Notes: generated by a model not told the origin, from the sequence alone. Positions 37,599 to 46,213 are shown, numbered from the stretch's first letter. The stretch: DNA of 64,000 nucleotides from CAWAND01 sp963727915 (GCA_963727915.1 CAVSID010000004.1:372001-436000); one strand, 5' to 3'. Numbers and translations: made by a program.

Positions 37599-37778
37599 TG
37601 CCAACGAGTTGCGAACAGCCCCGCCCTCTCAGCGGGGTCGGTCAGGGCCAATTTCCCGGCTGCCCTGGGAACACTCTGAGCCTACAACAATAACGCCTGA
37701 TTCGCCCCGCCCATCTCCCGAGACAGGGTGCACCCCCGGTCCCCTTCGGCGACATGGCGAATTGACGTGCGACTTAGC
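37599..37778 (-). repeat. decayed attC site
   Basis: It starts TGCCAAC and shows GCGGGGTCGGTCAGGG, then CTGAGCCTACAACAATAACGCC and ATTCGCCCCGCC, ending near ACTTAGC. The order and spacing match intact attC sites; only the last R box has lost its GTT. Confidence 0.65.
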
Positions 37779-37786
37779 AAGGCATA

Positions 37787-38176
37787 TTACGACCTCGGAA
37801 TGTGGACATAAATCACCCGAAGCTCTTGCGCGTCCTGGTCACGCTTTGACCGGCCGGTGAGACCGATGAAGACATCGCTGGGATGGGGATCTTCGATCTC
37901 CCCTGGATCGACATATGTGGAGATTGCCTCACTATGCGACGTTACTAGCCAGCCGGGCACCTCCGGCAGTTTGAACACATTGAAGTCTCCGGCCGGCGTG
38001 CCCACCTGAACCCTGCCCCACTGTCGCATGAGTTCGACAGCTTGCCTCCGAACGTCCCTTCCTGGCTGGGAAAGGACGACACAAGTTCCATTCCGGAACA
38101 ACACCCATGAACTCTGCGATCCTTTCATGACGCGCTGCCAAGCCTCGGTTAACGACTTCTCTCCGGAATTGTCCAT
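37787..38176 (-). CDS. hypothetical protein in a degenerate cassette
   Basis: GAGGAAGG precedes ATG 38176. The 129-residue product (WQRVMKGSQSSWVLFRNGTC, VVLSQPGRDVRRQAVELMRQ, VHIPRS at the end) looks soluble and well formed. It sits between two decayed attC sites with its stop 9 bases past one of them, as a cassette gene should. I do not recognise the family. Confidence 0.6.
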   Translation of the reverse strand: MDNSGEKSLTEAWQRVMKGSQSSWVLFRNGTCVVLSQPGRDVRRQAVELMRQWGRVQVGTPAGDFNVFKLPEVPGWLVTSHSEAISTYVDPGEIEDPHPSDVFIGLTGRSKRDQDAQELRVIYVHIPRS

Positions 38177-38250
38177 GCGCCTTCCTCGAGTCACCACGTG
38201 TGAGTATCCGAAGGTGGCATTCCCGCTTCGGTCTCTGCCCTTTCCTGAGG

Positions 38251-38415
38251 GGGCAACGACAGTTGGCCACCGCCATCTCGCAGCGAAATCGTGCGTCTAT
38301 TGGTGGGATCCGCCAGGTCCAATCTCGAGCTCGCCCCAGCTCCGCCCACGGCCTGTGCCATTCACGCCAAGACCGCCCCGTAACCCCGCTCAGCCCTCGG
38401 CAAGGTCGTTCAGAC
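38251..38415 (-). repeat. decayed attC site
   Basis: GGGCAAC begins the repeat, followed by CGAAATCGTGCG, GGTGGGATCCGCCAGG, CATTCACGCCAAGACCGCCCC and GTTCAGAC at the end. It aligns over its whole length with the intact sites but at reduced identity. Confidence 0.55.
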
Positions 38416-38439
38416 CCAAGACTGGGTGGTCAGGCGCGG

Positions 38440-39279
38440 CTACGCACCCGGATCATATCGTTGCGACGTTGCGTAGCCAGCTCCGGTGCCAAACTTGAGG
38501 AGGCCAATGGCCACAGGAATTCCAACCGCGAAATAAGCGCCGAAGTAGAGTAGGCCCCCGGGTCTGACCGCGAAGTCAAACAGCGCGAGATTGGCGAATG
38601 CTGCCAGGGTTATGACCACAATCAGCCCAAAGGAAGCCAATGAGTGGTGGAGGAGGGACGGCAAGCTGTGTTCGAATACCAATGGAACCACCCCGAGTGC
38701 CAATGACAGGTAGAAGGCCCCGAAGCTTCGCAAAGTGAATGTCGACATAGGCTCCGGAAAGATTCCGCCATTCGTGCCAGTCGCACCATTCGGCGCCAGC
38801 ATGCCGTACGCCCCGAGGAAACCCACGAAGAGCACGAAACCGACAACGGCCGCTCGCTGCGCTGGCGAAATCGCAGGACCGACCGGATCCATTTTCGGCC
38901 TGCGCCGCAGCCATGCGATAACCCCGAAGATGCCGGAAGCGGCCAAGACGGACAAAGCTGCCAGGTAACCCCAGGTGATCAGTCCCGAGAACATCAGCTT
39001 GTCGCGGAACGCAAAGATTACTCCGAGCTCGATGAAGGCGAAGAACCACAGGTAGACACAGGCGGAATAGACGATCCGCCACGTTCCTCGTTGTATTGTG
39101 ATACCTGCAAGCCATGCGTTGCCAAGGCACCATGCGCCTATGGTCATTGCCACAAACGGTGTCACCTTCCAGGGGAAGAGCTCCGCCATGCTCGAAGGCA
39201 TCAGGAACAACGGGATGCCAATGAGAAAGAAGAGGCCACCAGACAAGCCCATCAGAATCCTCGCGCCTCCGGCCAACAT
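38440..39279 (-). CDS. multi-pass membrane protein of unknown function
   Basis: AGGAGG precedes ATG 39279. The 279-residue product has about eight hydrophobic segments (GLSGGLFFLIGIPLFLM, VYLWFFAFIELGVIFAF, AAVVGFVLFVGFLG, LIVVITLAAFANLALFDF and others). Its stop lies shortly after an attC relic and another relic lies just upstream, so it is an old cassette. No motif points to a function. Confidence 0.65.
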   Translation of the reverse strand: MLAGGARILMGLSGGLFFLIGIPLFLMPSSMAELFPWKVTPFVAMTIGAWCLGNAWLAGITIQRGTWRIVYSACVYLWFFAFIELGVIFAFRDKLMFSGLITWGYLAALSVLAASGIFGVIAWLRRRPKMDPVGPAISPAQRAAVVGFVLFVGFLGAYGMLAPNGATGTNGGIFPEPMSTFTLRSFGAFYLSLALGVVPLVFEHSLPSLLHHSLASFGLIVVITLAAFANLALFDFAVRPGGLLYFGAYFAVGIPVAIGLLKFGTGAGYATSQRYDPGA

Positions 39280-39311
39280 GGTTCCTCCTGTGGATCGGGG
39301 ATTATGACGCC

Positions 39312-39477
39312 GCCAAACCCATTCGAGCTTCAAAGCCCTGTGTTGTCAGCTGGCATCGGTCGGGGCTGCTTTCCATGCTACTCCTAGACCGTCCCGAGTG
39401 TAAGTCACCCGCGCTAGGGTCGCCCCACTCCGCTCACGAAGCCCATAGCAGCTGTGGTCCGAACCAGAGAAATGGGA
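39312..39477 (-). repeat. decayed attC site
   Basis: GCCAAAC-CCATTCGAGCTTC, CATCGGTCGGGGC, CCGAGTGTAAGTCACC and GGTCCGAACCAGAGAAATGGG follow the order of intact long-type sites (compare 53867-54036). The core and right R box are mutated. Confidence 0.65.
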
Positions 39478-39531
39478 GCGGGCTAGCTCCCTTGGCGATC
39501 CCCTATCCTAGAAGCAGGAACACGGCCACGC

Positions 39532-39826
39532 TCAGACCTTGATGGCGTAGCGGAGGGTGACCATATCTCCCTTGAACCGTCGCTCTTCGATCAGTTCCAG
39601 CCCGAGGCGCAGGCCGCTGGGCTACTGGTGAGCCGGGATGTGACACATCTTCCCGGGCGGTAGGAATGGCTGACCAAGCTGCTTGTCCCCCAATCCGTGG
39701 GTTCGCTTTGGGCTGTGGACTTGCTCATGGCCACGGCAGCGCGACAGTCGTCGACGACCTCCACGAGCGGGGTCGTGGCGACCGTCGGCACGATCGAGCC
39801 CAGCACCTCCGCGTCGAGCCCTGTGG
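39532..39826 (-). pseudogene. unrecognised gene remnant
   Basis: Two frames carry plausible protein pieces: LDAEVLGSIVPTVATTPLVE and VVDDCRAAVAMSKSTA, then, in another frame, LGLELIEERRFKGDMVTLRY and AIKV to a TGA at 39532. Together they look like the C-terminal part of a frameshifted protein whose start is missing, because the DUF1801 gene follows directly upstream. I cannot name the family. Confidence 0.35.
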
Positions 39827-40237
39827 CTATTTCTTGCGGTTGAGATTTGAGGCCACGGCCTCAAGAATGAGGGCCTTCAGGGCAGCTTTGTTGATCTTTT
39901 CTCCTTCATGGATGTCGATGGCGCGCCTGACCTTGCCCTCAAGGCTGGAGTTGAAGAGGCCCGAAGGATCCTTCAACGCAGCGCCGCTGAAGAAAGTCAG
40001 TTTGACCACATTCTTGTAGGTCTCGCCAGTGCAGATTCCGCCGTTGTGGGACCAGACCGGCGTTCCTGGATTACTCGGCTTCCTCCACTTCCATTCTTCG
40101 ACGACTTCTGGGTCTGCCTCCTTGATGAGCCCCCGCACTTCTTCTAGCGTCGTGCCTCGCCAATCCCCCAGCTCCTTGATCTTCGCGTCCAGCATTTGAG
40201 AAGCAGACTTGCTATCCTGAGACTCGCTCTTCTTCAT
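39827..40237 (-). CDS. DUF1801-related protein
   Basis: The 136-residue product begins MKKSESQDSKSASQM, then IKELGDWRGTTLEEVRGLIK, VVEEWKWRKPSNPGTPVWSH, GGICTGETYKNVVKLTFF and IDIHEGEKINKAALKALILE, typical of the DUF1801 proteins of about 140 residues. I take ATG 40237 as start because the longer frame runs into the attC upstream. The function is unknown. Confidence 0.82.
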   Translation of the reverse strand: MKKSESQDSKSASQMLDAKIKELGDWRGTTLEEVRGLIKEADPEVVEEWKWRKPSNPGTPVWSHNGGICTGETYKNVVKLTFFSGAALKDPSGLFNSSLEGKVRRAIDIHEGEKINKAALKALILEAVASNLNRKK

Positions 40238-40438
40238 ACCTGTTTCCCTTCCCGAGCCCCCTGTCCCTAACGCATGGGGGCTGCCGCCTTGGTCTCGATT
40301 ATAGCCAGAGATGCGGTTCACCCAGGGCGCTCTTCTCCGTCCAAACCCCACACGCCGCCGCGCGGGCGATGGGAAGTTGGTAGCGACGAGATTTCCACCT
40401 CCGGACTCGACCCCCGAGAGCATCCTGCCTCCACGCAC

Positions 40439-40616
40439 CTCAAACGCGCCTATCACCATCCAGCAGGGAATGCCCGTGAACTTTGTGGGGATCTGCCAGC
40501 GTCACGGACCACCCAGCCCCGAGGCCATGCCTAGAACATTTTAATCGCCCTAAATTGGCCCTGCATCCCTCACCAGGCCCGCTGCGAGTGCGGTCTGACC
40601 CGGCCAGACATTAAGC
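40439..40616 (-). repeat. attC site
   Basis: CTCAAAC opens the site, with GTGGGGATCTGCCAGCGTCACGG in the left arm (given here as GTGGGGATCTG and CGTCACGG) and GTGCGGTCTGACC before ATTAAGC at the end. It is a long-type site of 178 bp with slightly eroded R boxes. Confidence 0.7.
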
Positions 40617-40664
40617 ATGCGAGACCGATACACAGCGCTGAGCGTGGAAAGTTGGATTGGGCAA

Positions 40665-41401
40665 TCATCGAGGCACGCCCCACAATCTAACCGTACCATC
40701 CCAGCTGGTTGATGCGATGAGCATTCCGTCCGGGCTGAAGGCTACTCGCAGAACTTCACGCCGGTGGCCCGCGAGGTGCGTGATCCGGTCTTGTTTACGA
40801 ATGTCCCAGACGCCGATGGTCCTATCGTGACTGCCGGAAACCTGCAAGGTTTCGTCGGGGTTGAAAGCCATGCCGTTCACGTAACCTGTATGCGTTTTGA
40901 GTTGAGCAACAGATCCATAGCCGGAAACATCCCACAGGTAGACCCGATGGTCATCACTTCCCGCGACCAGCCATTGGCCGGACGGACTGTAGGCAAGACC
41001 CCAATATTGCGAAGGGAATCAGTTAATTGTCCCACGGCCCGAAAATCGAACGCCAAGGCGACAAATCCGCGCTCAGCCAACAGGCCGGCAAAGGGATACC
41101 AAGTCTTCTATTCAGCGCCATAGGTGCCCTGGTGAGCCAGAATGACGGCCATCTTACCTTCGCCAAAGAGCGTGCCAGCCAGGTTGATGCCATCAGCCGG
41201 AGTGAAGGTGACTGGCTCAACAGGGTACGGCGAAGGCGAAATCCTCGGAGTCATCGCAGGTACTCCGGAGGCAGACAAGGTGTCTGGGAGGGCTGACGTG
41301 ATGTCGGCTGGTTGCATAGATGGCGACGGCCCCGAACCCTGAACGCCGGTGCAGGCCGAGACAAGAACCAACAAGAAGGCATTGGCGAGATGACGGTGCA
41401 T
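40665..41401 (-). pseudogene. lipoprotein alpha/beta hydrolase N-terminus joined to WD40 repeats, disrupted
   Basis: ATG 41401 starts a lipoprotein signal (FLLVLVSACTG). A hydrolase-like N-terminus follows (VTFTPADGINLAGTLFGEGK, AVILAHQGTYG), then an in-frame TAG, GLLAERGFVALAFDFRAVGQ, and a frameshift. WD40 units follow (YWGLAYSPSGQWLVAGSDD, GMAFNPDETLQVSGSHDRTI, VLRVAFSPDGMLIASTSWD) to the stop at 40665. It looks like a deletion product that fuses two domains. The TAG plus the frame change argue against a live gene. Confidence 0.7.
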
Positions 41402-41584
41402 GCCCAACTTTTCGGTTGCGGCCGATTGCAGGAGAGAGTATCCGCTGGGGACAAGCCCAGGCGAAACCGAGGCAGAGCAGTCTCCTCAGGAGATCATTTC
41501 TTCGGTGGATTGGCCTTGTCCGCTTGCATCAAACGCCAACAGCGAAGCGGTCCCCATTGCCGACGAGTACTTTCGAGCACCGAA

Positions 41585-41729
41585 GGCCAACTGAACTTTC
41601 CGGGGTCGGCCGAGGCCACGCTCCACCTCTCCCCCGACCCAATCTGAGAATACAACATTCACTCCAAATTCGTCGTGCATTCAGCGCCAATCCGCTGCAA
41701 GCGCGTTTCGATCCTACGAGATGTTAGCC
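41585..41729 (-). repeat. attC site (methyltransferase cassette)
   Basis: It starts GGCCAAC and ends GTTAGCC, with GGGTCGGCCGAGGCCACGC and GAGAATACAACATTCACTCC between. The TAA stop of the methyltransferase gene lies inside the terminal GTTA box. Confidence 0.85.
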
Positions 41730-42536
41730 ACTTGTCGTTCTTGTGCCCCCTTTCAATATCCCGCATTTCTGACCAGAGAGGACGCCAACCTTGCCCAGAA
41801 CCCTGGGATGCCGAAGCACCCAGGAAAGAGACACGGCGTCCCCGATAGGTTTCAAAAGGTGGTGACGAATTCCAAGCCCCTGAATGAACGCCTCGAAGTC
41901 GAGCAATGACCCATAGATCTTGGCTTGGTAGAAGTAGTCGACGAATACAAACTCCCCGCCTGCCTTTAAGACCCTGTGAGCTTCAGCAACTACATCCCGC
42001 TTATCCCGGACGGTTTCAACTTCGTGGAACGTCAAGTTGCTCACGACGGCGTCAAAAGTGGCGTCGCCGAAATCGAGAGTGGCTGCGTCTCCCCTGACGA
42101 AACGGATTGCGTCCGACACCTGGGCGATGTGCGCGTTCTGTTCACAAAGCGCCTTTGCGTATTCCCAATCCTTGCCCCAATAGTCGATCGCCGTCACTCG
42201 GGATTGGGGATTGCCAATCGCCAACTTGACCGCCCGAACCCCGTTGCCTGTTCCAATATCCAGAATCTCCGCCCGCTCTCGCTGGCCCAAGATCGCGAGA
42301 ATCCGATCGAAGATCTTCTCTTGGAGGTTGCCACCCTTCGCCGAGAAGGCATAGTAGGCGTAGAGCGGGAAAAAGAGACTGACAAGTAGAATGGCAAATA
42401 GGATTCCTGCTCCAACCCTGGTGTCCGGATGAATCGGAAAGGCTGCGATTACAGCTGCGACAAGCGCGCTCGCTCCAAGTCGCCAGAGGATGCGCCTTCG
42501 TATCCAGTTGCCGTACACAAGCGCTTTCGTTGGCAT
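41724..42536 (-). CDS. membrane-associated class I SAM methyltransferase
   Basis: Starting at ATG 42536, 25 bases from the neighbouring attC, the 270-residue product has two N-terminal membrane segments (about 20-38 and 42-63). A methyltransferase domain follows with motif I ILDIGTGNGV (91-100), motif II VTAIDYWG and motif IV VVSNLTFHEV, then LKAGGEFVFVDYFYQ. A longer frame to 42638 would run into the attC and is rejected. The stop TAA is embedded in the attC R box. The substrate is unknown, perhaps membrane-bound. Confidence 0.82.
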   Translation of the reverse strand: MPTKALVYGNWIRRRILWRLGASALVAAVIAAFPIHPDTRVGAGILFAILLVSLFFPLYAYYAFSAKGGNLQEKIFDRILAILGQRERAEILDIGTGNGVRAVKLAIGNPQSRVTAIDYWGKDWEYAKALCEQNAHIAQVSDAIRFVRGDAATLDFGDATFDAVVSNLTFHEVETVRDKRDVVAEAHRVLKAGGEFVFVDYFYQAKIYGSLLDFEAFIQGLGIRHHLLKPIGDAVSLSWVLRHPRVLGKVGVLSGQKCGILKGGTRTTSG

Positions 42537-42560
42537 GTTCTCAACCAAAATAGGGACGCC

Positions 42561-42752
42561 AGACAACCTGGACTCGCGAAGTTGACCGATCTTGGTGGGG
42601 ATCATCCGGGGTCGATCTCTGCCCTGCCCCCAATTCATCCCGAGCTCGCATCATTCACGACAAACTCGCCCAGCCTCCTTCGCGAACCACTCTTCGAGCA
42701 CGATCCGGTCCCGTGGATCCCGCGTTTTCGGCGGGGAAGCGAACTGTTAGCC
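42561..42752 (-). repeat. attC site (methylglyoxal synthase cassette)
   Basis: AGACAAC and GTTAGCC bound this 192-bp site. The core is altered to GAGCTCGCATCATTCACGAC but is followed by the normal AAACTCGCCCAGC, and the right arm has an extra insert. Confidence 0.75.
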
Positions 42753-42794
42753 ACCCCCACACATGGCACATGGTAGGCTACCTTGCTCGCCTCG

Positions 42795-43265
42795 TCATTG
42801 ATCTCCGCCGCCAATCTCTCTCGATCGGTAGTCATCGTAGTCAGGCAGTGAGCGAGAGTACTCTGAATCCATCAGAGGCGATGAGATCATGAAGTCTGCT
42901 GAAGATCGATTACAGGCAATTGGGATATTCCACACGACTGCCATCCTCAAGAGCGCCTTTACATCCGGATCATGTGGCATCGGCTCAAGCGGGTCCCAGA
43001 AGAAGATGAGGAAGTTGATTTCGCCATCCGCGATCTTCGCACCAATCTGTTGATCCCCGCCGAGGGGCCCACTCTGCAACTTCCTGACTTCGAAGCCGAG
43101 CTCTTGTTCCAGCATCTGGCCAGTTGTACCTGTCGAGTACAGTTGGTGATGGGCCAGCAACACCTTGTTGAATCTGGCCCACTCAACGAGATCTCGTTTC
43201 TTGTTGTCATGCGCAACAAGGCCGATATTCTTGTCGCGCTCCATGGGGAGCTTTCGTTCAGGCAT
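42795..43265 (-). CDS. mgsA: methylglyoxal synthase
   Basis: The 156-residue product matches MgsA over its whole length: IGLVAHDNKKRDLVEWARFN, HQLYSTGTTGQMLEQELG, VRKLQSGPLGGDQQIGAKIA, DGEINFLIFFWDPLEPMPHD, PDVKALLRMAVVWNIPIACN. The catalytic aspartates of GPLGGDQQ and FFWDPL and the HDPDV histidine are present. It converts dihydroxyacetone phosphate to methylglyoxal and phosphate, a bypass of lower glycolysis. GGAGAA precedes ATG 43265. It is carried as a single cassette. Confidence 0.93.
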   Translation of the reverse strand: MPERKLPMERDKNIGLVAHDNKKRDLVEWARFNKVLLAHHQLYSTGTTGQMLEQELGFEVRKLQSGPLGGDQQIGAKIADGEINFLIFFWDPLEPMPHDPDVKALLRMAVVWNIPIACNRSSADFMISSPLMDSEYSRSLPDYDDYRSREIGGGDQ

Positions 43266-43293
43266 GAAGGCAATTCTCCTATGCTGGGGATTA

Positions 43294-43547
43294 AGCTAAC
43301 GCAACCCCTCGAATGAGACAAACAACCCACTTATGTGCTACCAAAGCTCAGGAAGGCACCGCGGGACCGCCTTCCCTCCTCTCGCTCTCGAGCTTCGCGA
43401 AGCACCCTGAGCGCAGCTGAAGGAGATCAACCGAGTCCTCGCCCGACCTCGCACCCGAGACGTCTTCACCTACAACAACCACGCCGAACGCGCCTGGCAT
43501 CCCTACCGAAGCACAATGCAAGGACTGTCCGATCGAGCGAGTTGCTA
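43294..43547 (-). repeat. attC site (gluconokinase cassette), enlarged
   Basis: AGCTAAC and GTTGCTA bound a 254-bp repeat. An extra 85 bases after the first R box separate it from the arm CTCGAGCTTCGCGAAGCACC, so the site contains an insertion or two partly fused left ends. The core is CACCTACAACAACCACGCC. Confidence 0.7.
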
Positions 43548-43559
43548 AGAGTCCATCCT

Positions 43560-44042
43560 TCAAATCCCCATCTCCGAACGCACAGTGTCGACTATCCGTT
43601 GTGGCAACCACTTGGCCGGGATGGTCACAGCAGATCCCGGCTCTTCGAGATCACGGAACTGGCTTTCGATCAGCTGCCGCGACATGAAGTGATCCTCTCG
43701 ATTGGCCAGCCTGACTTCTATGAGTTCGGGCTCTGCCTCCAAGTAGACAACTTCCAAGTCGGTGCCAGACCCAAGTCGCTTCCGGTACGAATTCTTGAGG
43801 GCTGAACATGCGAGCACGACGTTCTCACCGCGCGCATTGCGCTCGGACAAGAGCGCACTTAGCTCATCCAGCCAGGAGCGACGATCTTCATCGGTCAAAG
43901 GAATCCCTGCTGACATTTTGCGGATATTGGTCGCGGAGTGAAAGTCATCGGCGTCTAGAAAGGGCCAGCCAAGTTCGGCGGAGAGCATCTCGCCGATTTT
44001 GGTCTTTCCAGATCCAGTGACCCCCATAATGAGAATCATCAT
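43560..44042 (-). CDS. gluconokinase (GntK-like)
   Basis: The 160-residue product has a Walker A motif GVTGSGKT (residues 7-14), then FLDADDFHSATNIRKMSAGI and PLTDEDRRSWLDEL, ACSALKNSYRKRL and HFMSRQLIESQFRDLEEP. These are diagnostic for GntK-type gluconate kinases, which make 6-phosphogluconate from gluconate and ATP. The frame upstream of ATG 44042 runs through the attC and is excluded. The length equals the family norm. Confidence 0.92.
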   Translation of the reverse strand: MMILIMGVTGSGKTKIGEMLSAELGWPFLDADDFHSATNIRKMSAGIPLTDEDRRSWLDELSALLSERNARGENVVLACSALKNSYRKRLGSGTDLEVVYLEAEPELIEVRLANREDHFMSRQLIESQFRDLEEPGSAVTIPAKWLPQRIVDTVRSEMGI

Positions 44043-44067
44043 AGTTGGTAGATTATCACCCGAATAG

Positions 44068-44241
44068 AATGCCTTTCGCCTTCGAGTTTCGCAAGGAACC
44101 CTGAGCGCAGCCGAAGAGGATCGGTCAGTAAAACCGACCGCCGCGCCCTTGGACCGTCCTGGCAGATGACAATCGCAGGAAAATCGCCCAGCATCCCTGG
44201 CGAAGCTCATCACAAATGCGGGCCGATCCAGAGAGTTGCTA
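44068..44241 (-). repeat. attC site (membrane protein cassette)
   Basis: The arm CCTTCGAGTTTCGCAAGG with CCTGAGCGCAGCCGAAGAGG is well kept, but the first R box reads AATGCCT instead of ending AAC. The end is GTTGCTA, which contains the TAG stop of the next gene. Confidence 0.7.
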
Positions 44242-44619
44242 TGCGGCGAGTTCAGGATTCGTTGGAGGCTCGCCAGATTGTCTCTTGGCGAGATTCGCCC
44301 ATACAGTTCCGAGTGCGATGCCTATTGCGCAACCCACTTGCGATATGGGAATGGGACGGAGAAGTTGGTCCAGAAGTCGTGGAACAGACAGGTGAATTTG
44401 ATCGGAGGGATCGACGGCTGTCAGGATGCCGCCGATCGTGACCGTTATGGTCCAGAGCAAGACGTTTGCACTCAGGATGCCCGCTGAGGAGGCGATGAGA
44501 CCTCGCCACAGAATCGGGAAGAATGGCCTTCCCGCCCGGGTGAATCTCGAGACGAGAGTGACGCCCCCGACGAATGCAAGGTAGATGATGAACAAAGGAA
44601 GCACATCAAGGTAGATCAC
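44239..44619 (-). CDS. four-helix membrane protein
   Basis: The 126-residue product has four membrane segments (VLPLFIIYLAFVGGVTLVS, WRGLIASSAGILSANVLLW, ITVTIGGILTAV, VGCAIGIALGTVWANLA). The start is a GTG at 44617-44619 with a weak ribosome site. Its TAG stop is inside the attC end box. The family is not recognised. Confidence 0.6.
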   Translation of the reverse strand: MIYLDVLPLFIIYLAFVGGVTLVSRFTRAGRPFFPILWRGLIASSAGILSANVLLWTITVTIGGILTAVDPSDQIHLSVPRLLDQLLRPIPISQVGCAIGIALGTVWANLAKRQSGEPPTNPELAA

Positions 44620-44658
44620 ATGGTTCCAAGCTAAACTGGCTTGTCAGGCTTGATCACT

Positions 44659-44833
44659 GCCCAACACCATCGGGCTTTGCAGCGCGCCCTGAGCGCAGCT
44701 GAAGGGGATAGGCCGGGGCCAAGTACCACACGGGTGTAGGCTCATCCTAAGCATACAACAATCACGCCAAATTCGCCCCGTATCCCTTGCGGAGCACACT
44801 GCAAATGCGGTCCGATCCATCGAGATGTTAGCC
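44659..44833 (-). repeat. attC site (SMI1 cassette)
   Basis: A perfect GCCCAAC opens the 175-bp site and GTTAGCC closes it. It carries the CCTGAGCGCAGCTGAAGGGG insert on the left and the GCGGAGCACACTGCAAATGC insert on the right, with the core AAGCATACAACAATCACGCC. Confidence 0.9.
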
Positions 44834-44865
44834 TGGTTCACGCAGATCGAGCGCATCTCAGACCC

Positions 44866-45441
44866 TTACTCTCCCGCCAGCCAGGTGTCTATCCATGCTT
44901 CGAAGGTTGGACTTTCTCCCGTCAGTCTGCTCTGCTGGCCGTCAAAGCGGAGCACCGGATAGATCGGACTCGAACAATCTATACAGGAAAGTTGCCAATC
45001 ACCATGGTGAGAGATCGGCAGCAGCTTGTCGAACCAGGTCCAGTTGTCAGAGCCCGGATCGGGGTCGATGAATAGGCTGAAATACTCCTCGTTGACAAGT
45101 TGCGACCCCACCTCGGGCATCCGTCTATCTGCTCCGCGGTAGGCACGGTACCAATCCAGCAGCGTTCCCCCCTCCTCCCCCATCGTGATCATTGTGTCAG
45201 CGTATCCGCCCTCCAATCCGAGTATCCCGTATCCTGGGCCGAAGCCACCGTTGGCAACCTGAGTATAGAGACCTCTCAGGAGTGGCGGAAGACGAAACTC
45301 GAGCCTTGCTTCCGAAGCCTCAAGGACCAGCGCAGACACAGGGGGAAAAACTCTGACCCGCCCTCGTGAAAACCTGGCGCTGGATGTGGTCAGGGATGGA
45401 TCCTTAATTCGCGCACGCACACGATCAATTGTGGACAGCAT
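44866..45441 (-). CDS. SMI1/KNR4 (SUKH) domain protein
   Basis: The 191-residue product carries the SUKH core: LEFRLPPLLRGLYTQVANGG, FGPGYGILGLEGG and LLDWYRAYRG, with a C-terminal WFDKLLPISHHGDWQLSCID. Many SUKH proteins are immunity proteins for contact-dependent or polymorphic toxins. No toxin partner is in the cassette, as is common for integron-borne SUKH genes. ATG 45441 is 39 bases from the next attC. Confidence 0.82.
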   Translation of the reverse strand: MLSTIDRVRARIKDPSLTTSSARFSRGRVRVFPPVSALVLEASEARLEFRLPPLLRGLYTQVANGGFGPGYGILGLEGGYADTMITMGEEGGTLLDWYRAYRGADRRMPEVGSQLVNEEYFSLFIDPDPGSDNWTWFDKLLPISHHGDWQLSCIDCSSPIYPVLRFDGQQSRLTGESPTFEAWIDTWLAGE

Positions 45442-45480
45442 AACCGCGGTCCCACTGTTCTAGATCCACTTTTGGAAACG

Positions 45481-45649
45481 GGCTAACGCCCTCGAGCCTC
45501 TCGAAACATCGAGCGAAGGCGGAGGCGACCTGCCTTGGCCATTCACCGCCCTGCCTCCGAGCCGTAGCATACAACAAACCCGCCGAACTAGCCCCGCATC
45601 CCTGGCGAAGCACACATCAAGTTCCGCCCGATCTAGCGAGATGTTAGCC
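45481..45649 (-). repeat. attC site (membrane protein cassette)
   Basis: GGCTAAC and GTTAGCC bound 169 bp. The core reads TAGCATACAACAAACCCGCC. The left insert (CGAAACATCGAGCGAAGGCGG) differs from the other sites. Confidence 0.88.
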
Positions 45650-45659
45650 CCGTGCGGTC

Positions 45660-45983
45660 TCACCAGTGAAGCATGTATACAGGTGCCAATGCTGCGACAG
45701 CGGCGAGGAGCTGCAGTGCCAGGATGGCCAGACCCTCCTTGGGAGTCTTTCGGATTCGGGTGATGGCAAAGAGCACAATAATGGGGGTCTGGCCGGCCAT
45801 CAGGAGTTGCCAGATATGGGCGGCTGCGCCCTCGTCAGGTTGCGGCACAGGCCCGTGCAGGGCGAGATACGTCAGTACCGTGGCCAAAGCCCCCAACGAC
45901 ATGGCCACGGGGAGGAACGCGGTTGGATGCTTGAGGGTAGAGATGGTCTTCGTATTCACAACTAGGTGGGCGGATTGCCACAT
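45660..45983 (-). CDS. small membrane protein
   Basis: From ATG 45983 the 107-residue product has three membrane segments (FLPVAMSLGALATVLTYLAL, LLMAGQTPIIVLFAI, GLAILALQLLAAVAALAPVY). Its size and layout fit small cassette-borne membrane proteins of unknown function. A TTG six bases upstream is an alternative start. Confidence 0.6.
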   Translation of the reverse strand: MWQSAHLVVNTKTISTLKHPTAFLPVAMSLGALATVLTYLALHGPVPQPDEGAAAHIWQLLMAGQTPIIVLFAITRIRKTPKEGLAILALQLLAAVAALAPVYMLHW

Positions 45984-46062
45984 CAGCAATTCTATACGAG
46001 ATGGAATGAGTGAAGCAAGTGAAAGGCGGAGGCTGATCAGAGAGAAGCAACCGCTTATGGCC

Positions 46063-46186
46063 GGCTAACGGCTCCGAGCTGATCGGCCGGGGTCACTCAC
46101 CGTCCTGCATGCGGACTGCCCTGAGCACACAACTATCACGCCAAATCCGCCCCCCGTCCCCCTCCCACTCGAGCGATTTGTTAGCC
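46063..46186 (-). repeat. attC site (Sec-type methyltransferase cassette), 124 bp
   Basis: GGCTAAC and GTTAGCC bound a site of exactly 124 bp with the short left arm GCTCCGAGCTGATCGGCCGG and the core GAGCACACAACTATCACGCC. No hairpin inserts are present. Confidence 0.9.
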
Positions 46187-46213
46187 ATCGGAGAACCCCT
46201 TGATGGGCGACCT

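Larger units (their letters stand above)
30033..40438 (-). mobile_element. degenerate older part of the integron cassette array
   Basis: Seven decayed attC-like repeats (starting near 30033, 31052, 32766, 35992, 37599, 38251 and 39312) occur between mostly minus-strand single genes. They keep the central core and parts of the arms but have lost one or both R boxes. Several genes between them are broken. The TetR/nitroreductase pair does not follow the cassette pattern. Confidence 0.55.

Noticed and set aside
40665..41401. In-frame TAG in the hydrolase part as a possible pyrrolysine codon
   Set aside because: A frameshift follows shortly after, the family has no known pyrrolysine, and the gene looks like a deletion product.
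44742..44770. The conserved attC core as a promoter, because the minus strand reads TTGTATGCT
   Set aside because: No -35 hexamer stands at 16-18 bases in any copy; conservation is explained by shared attC ancestry.
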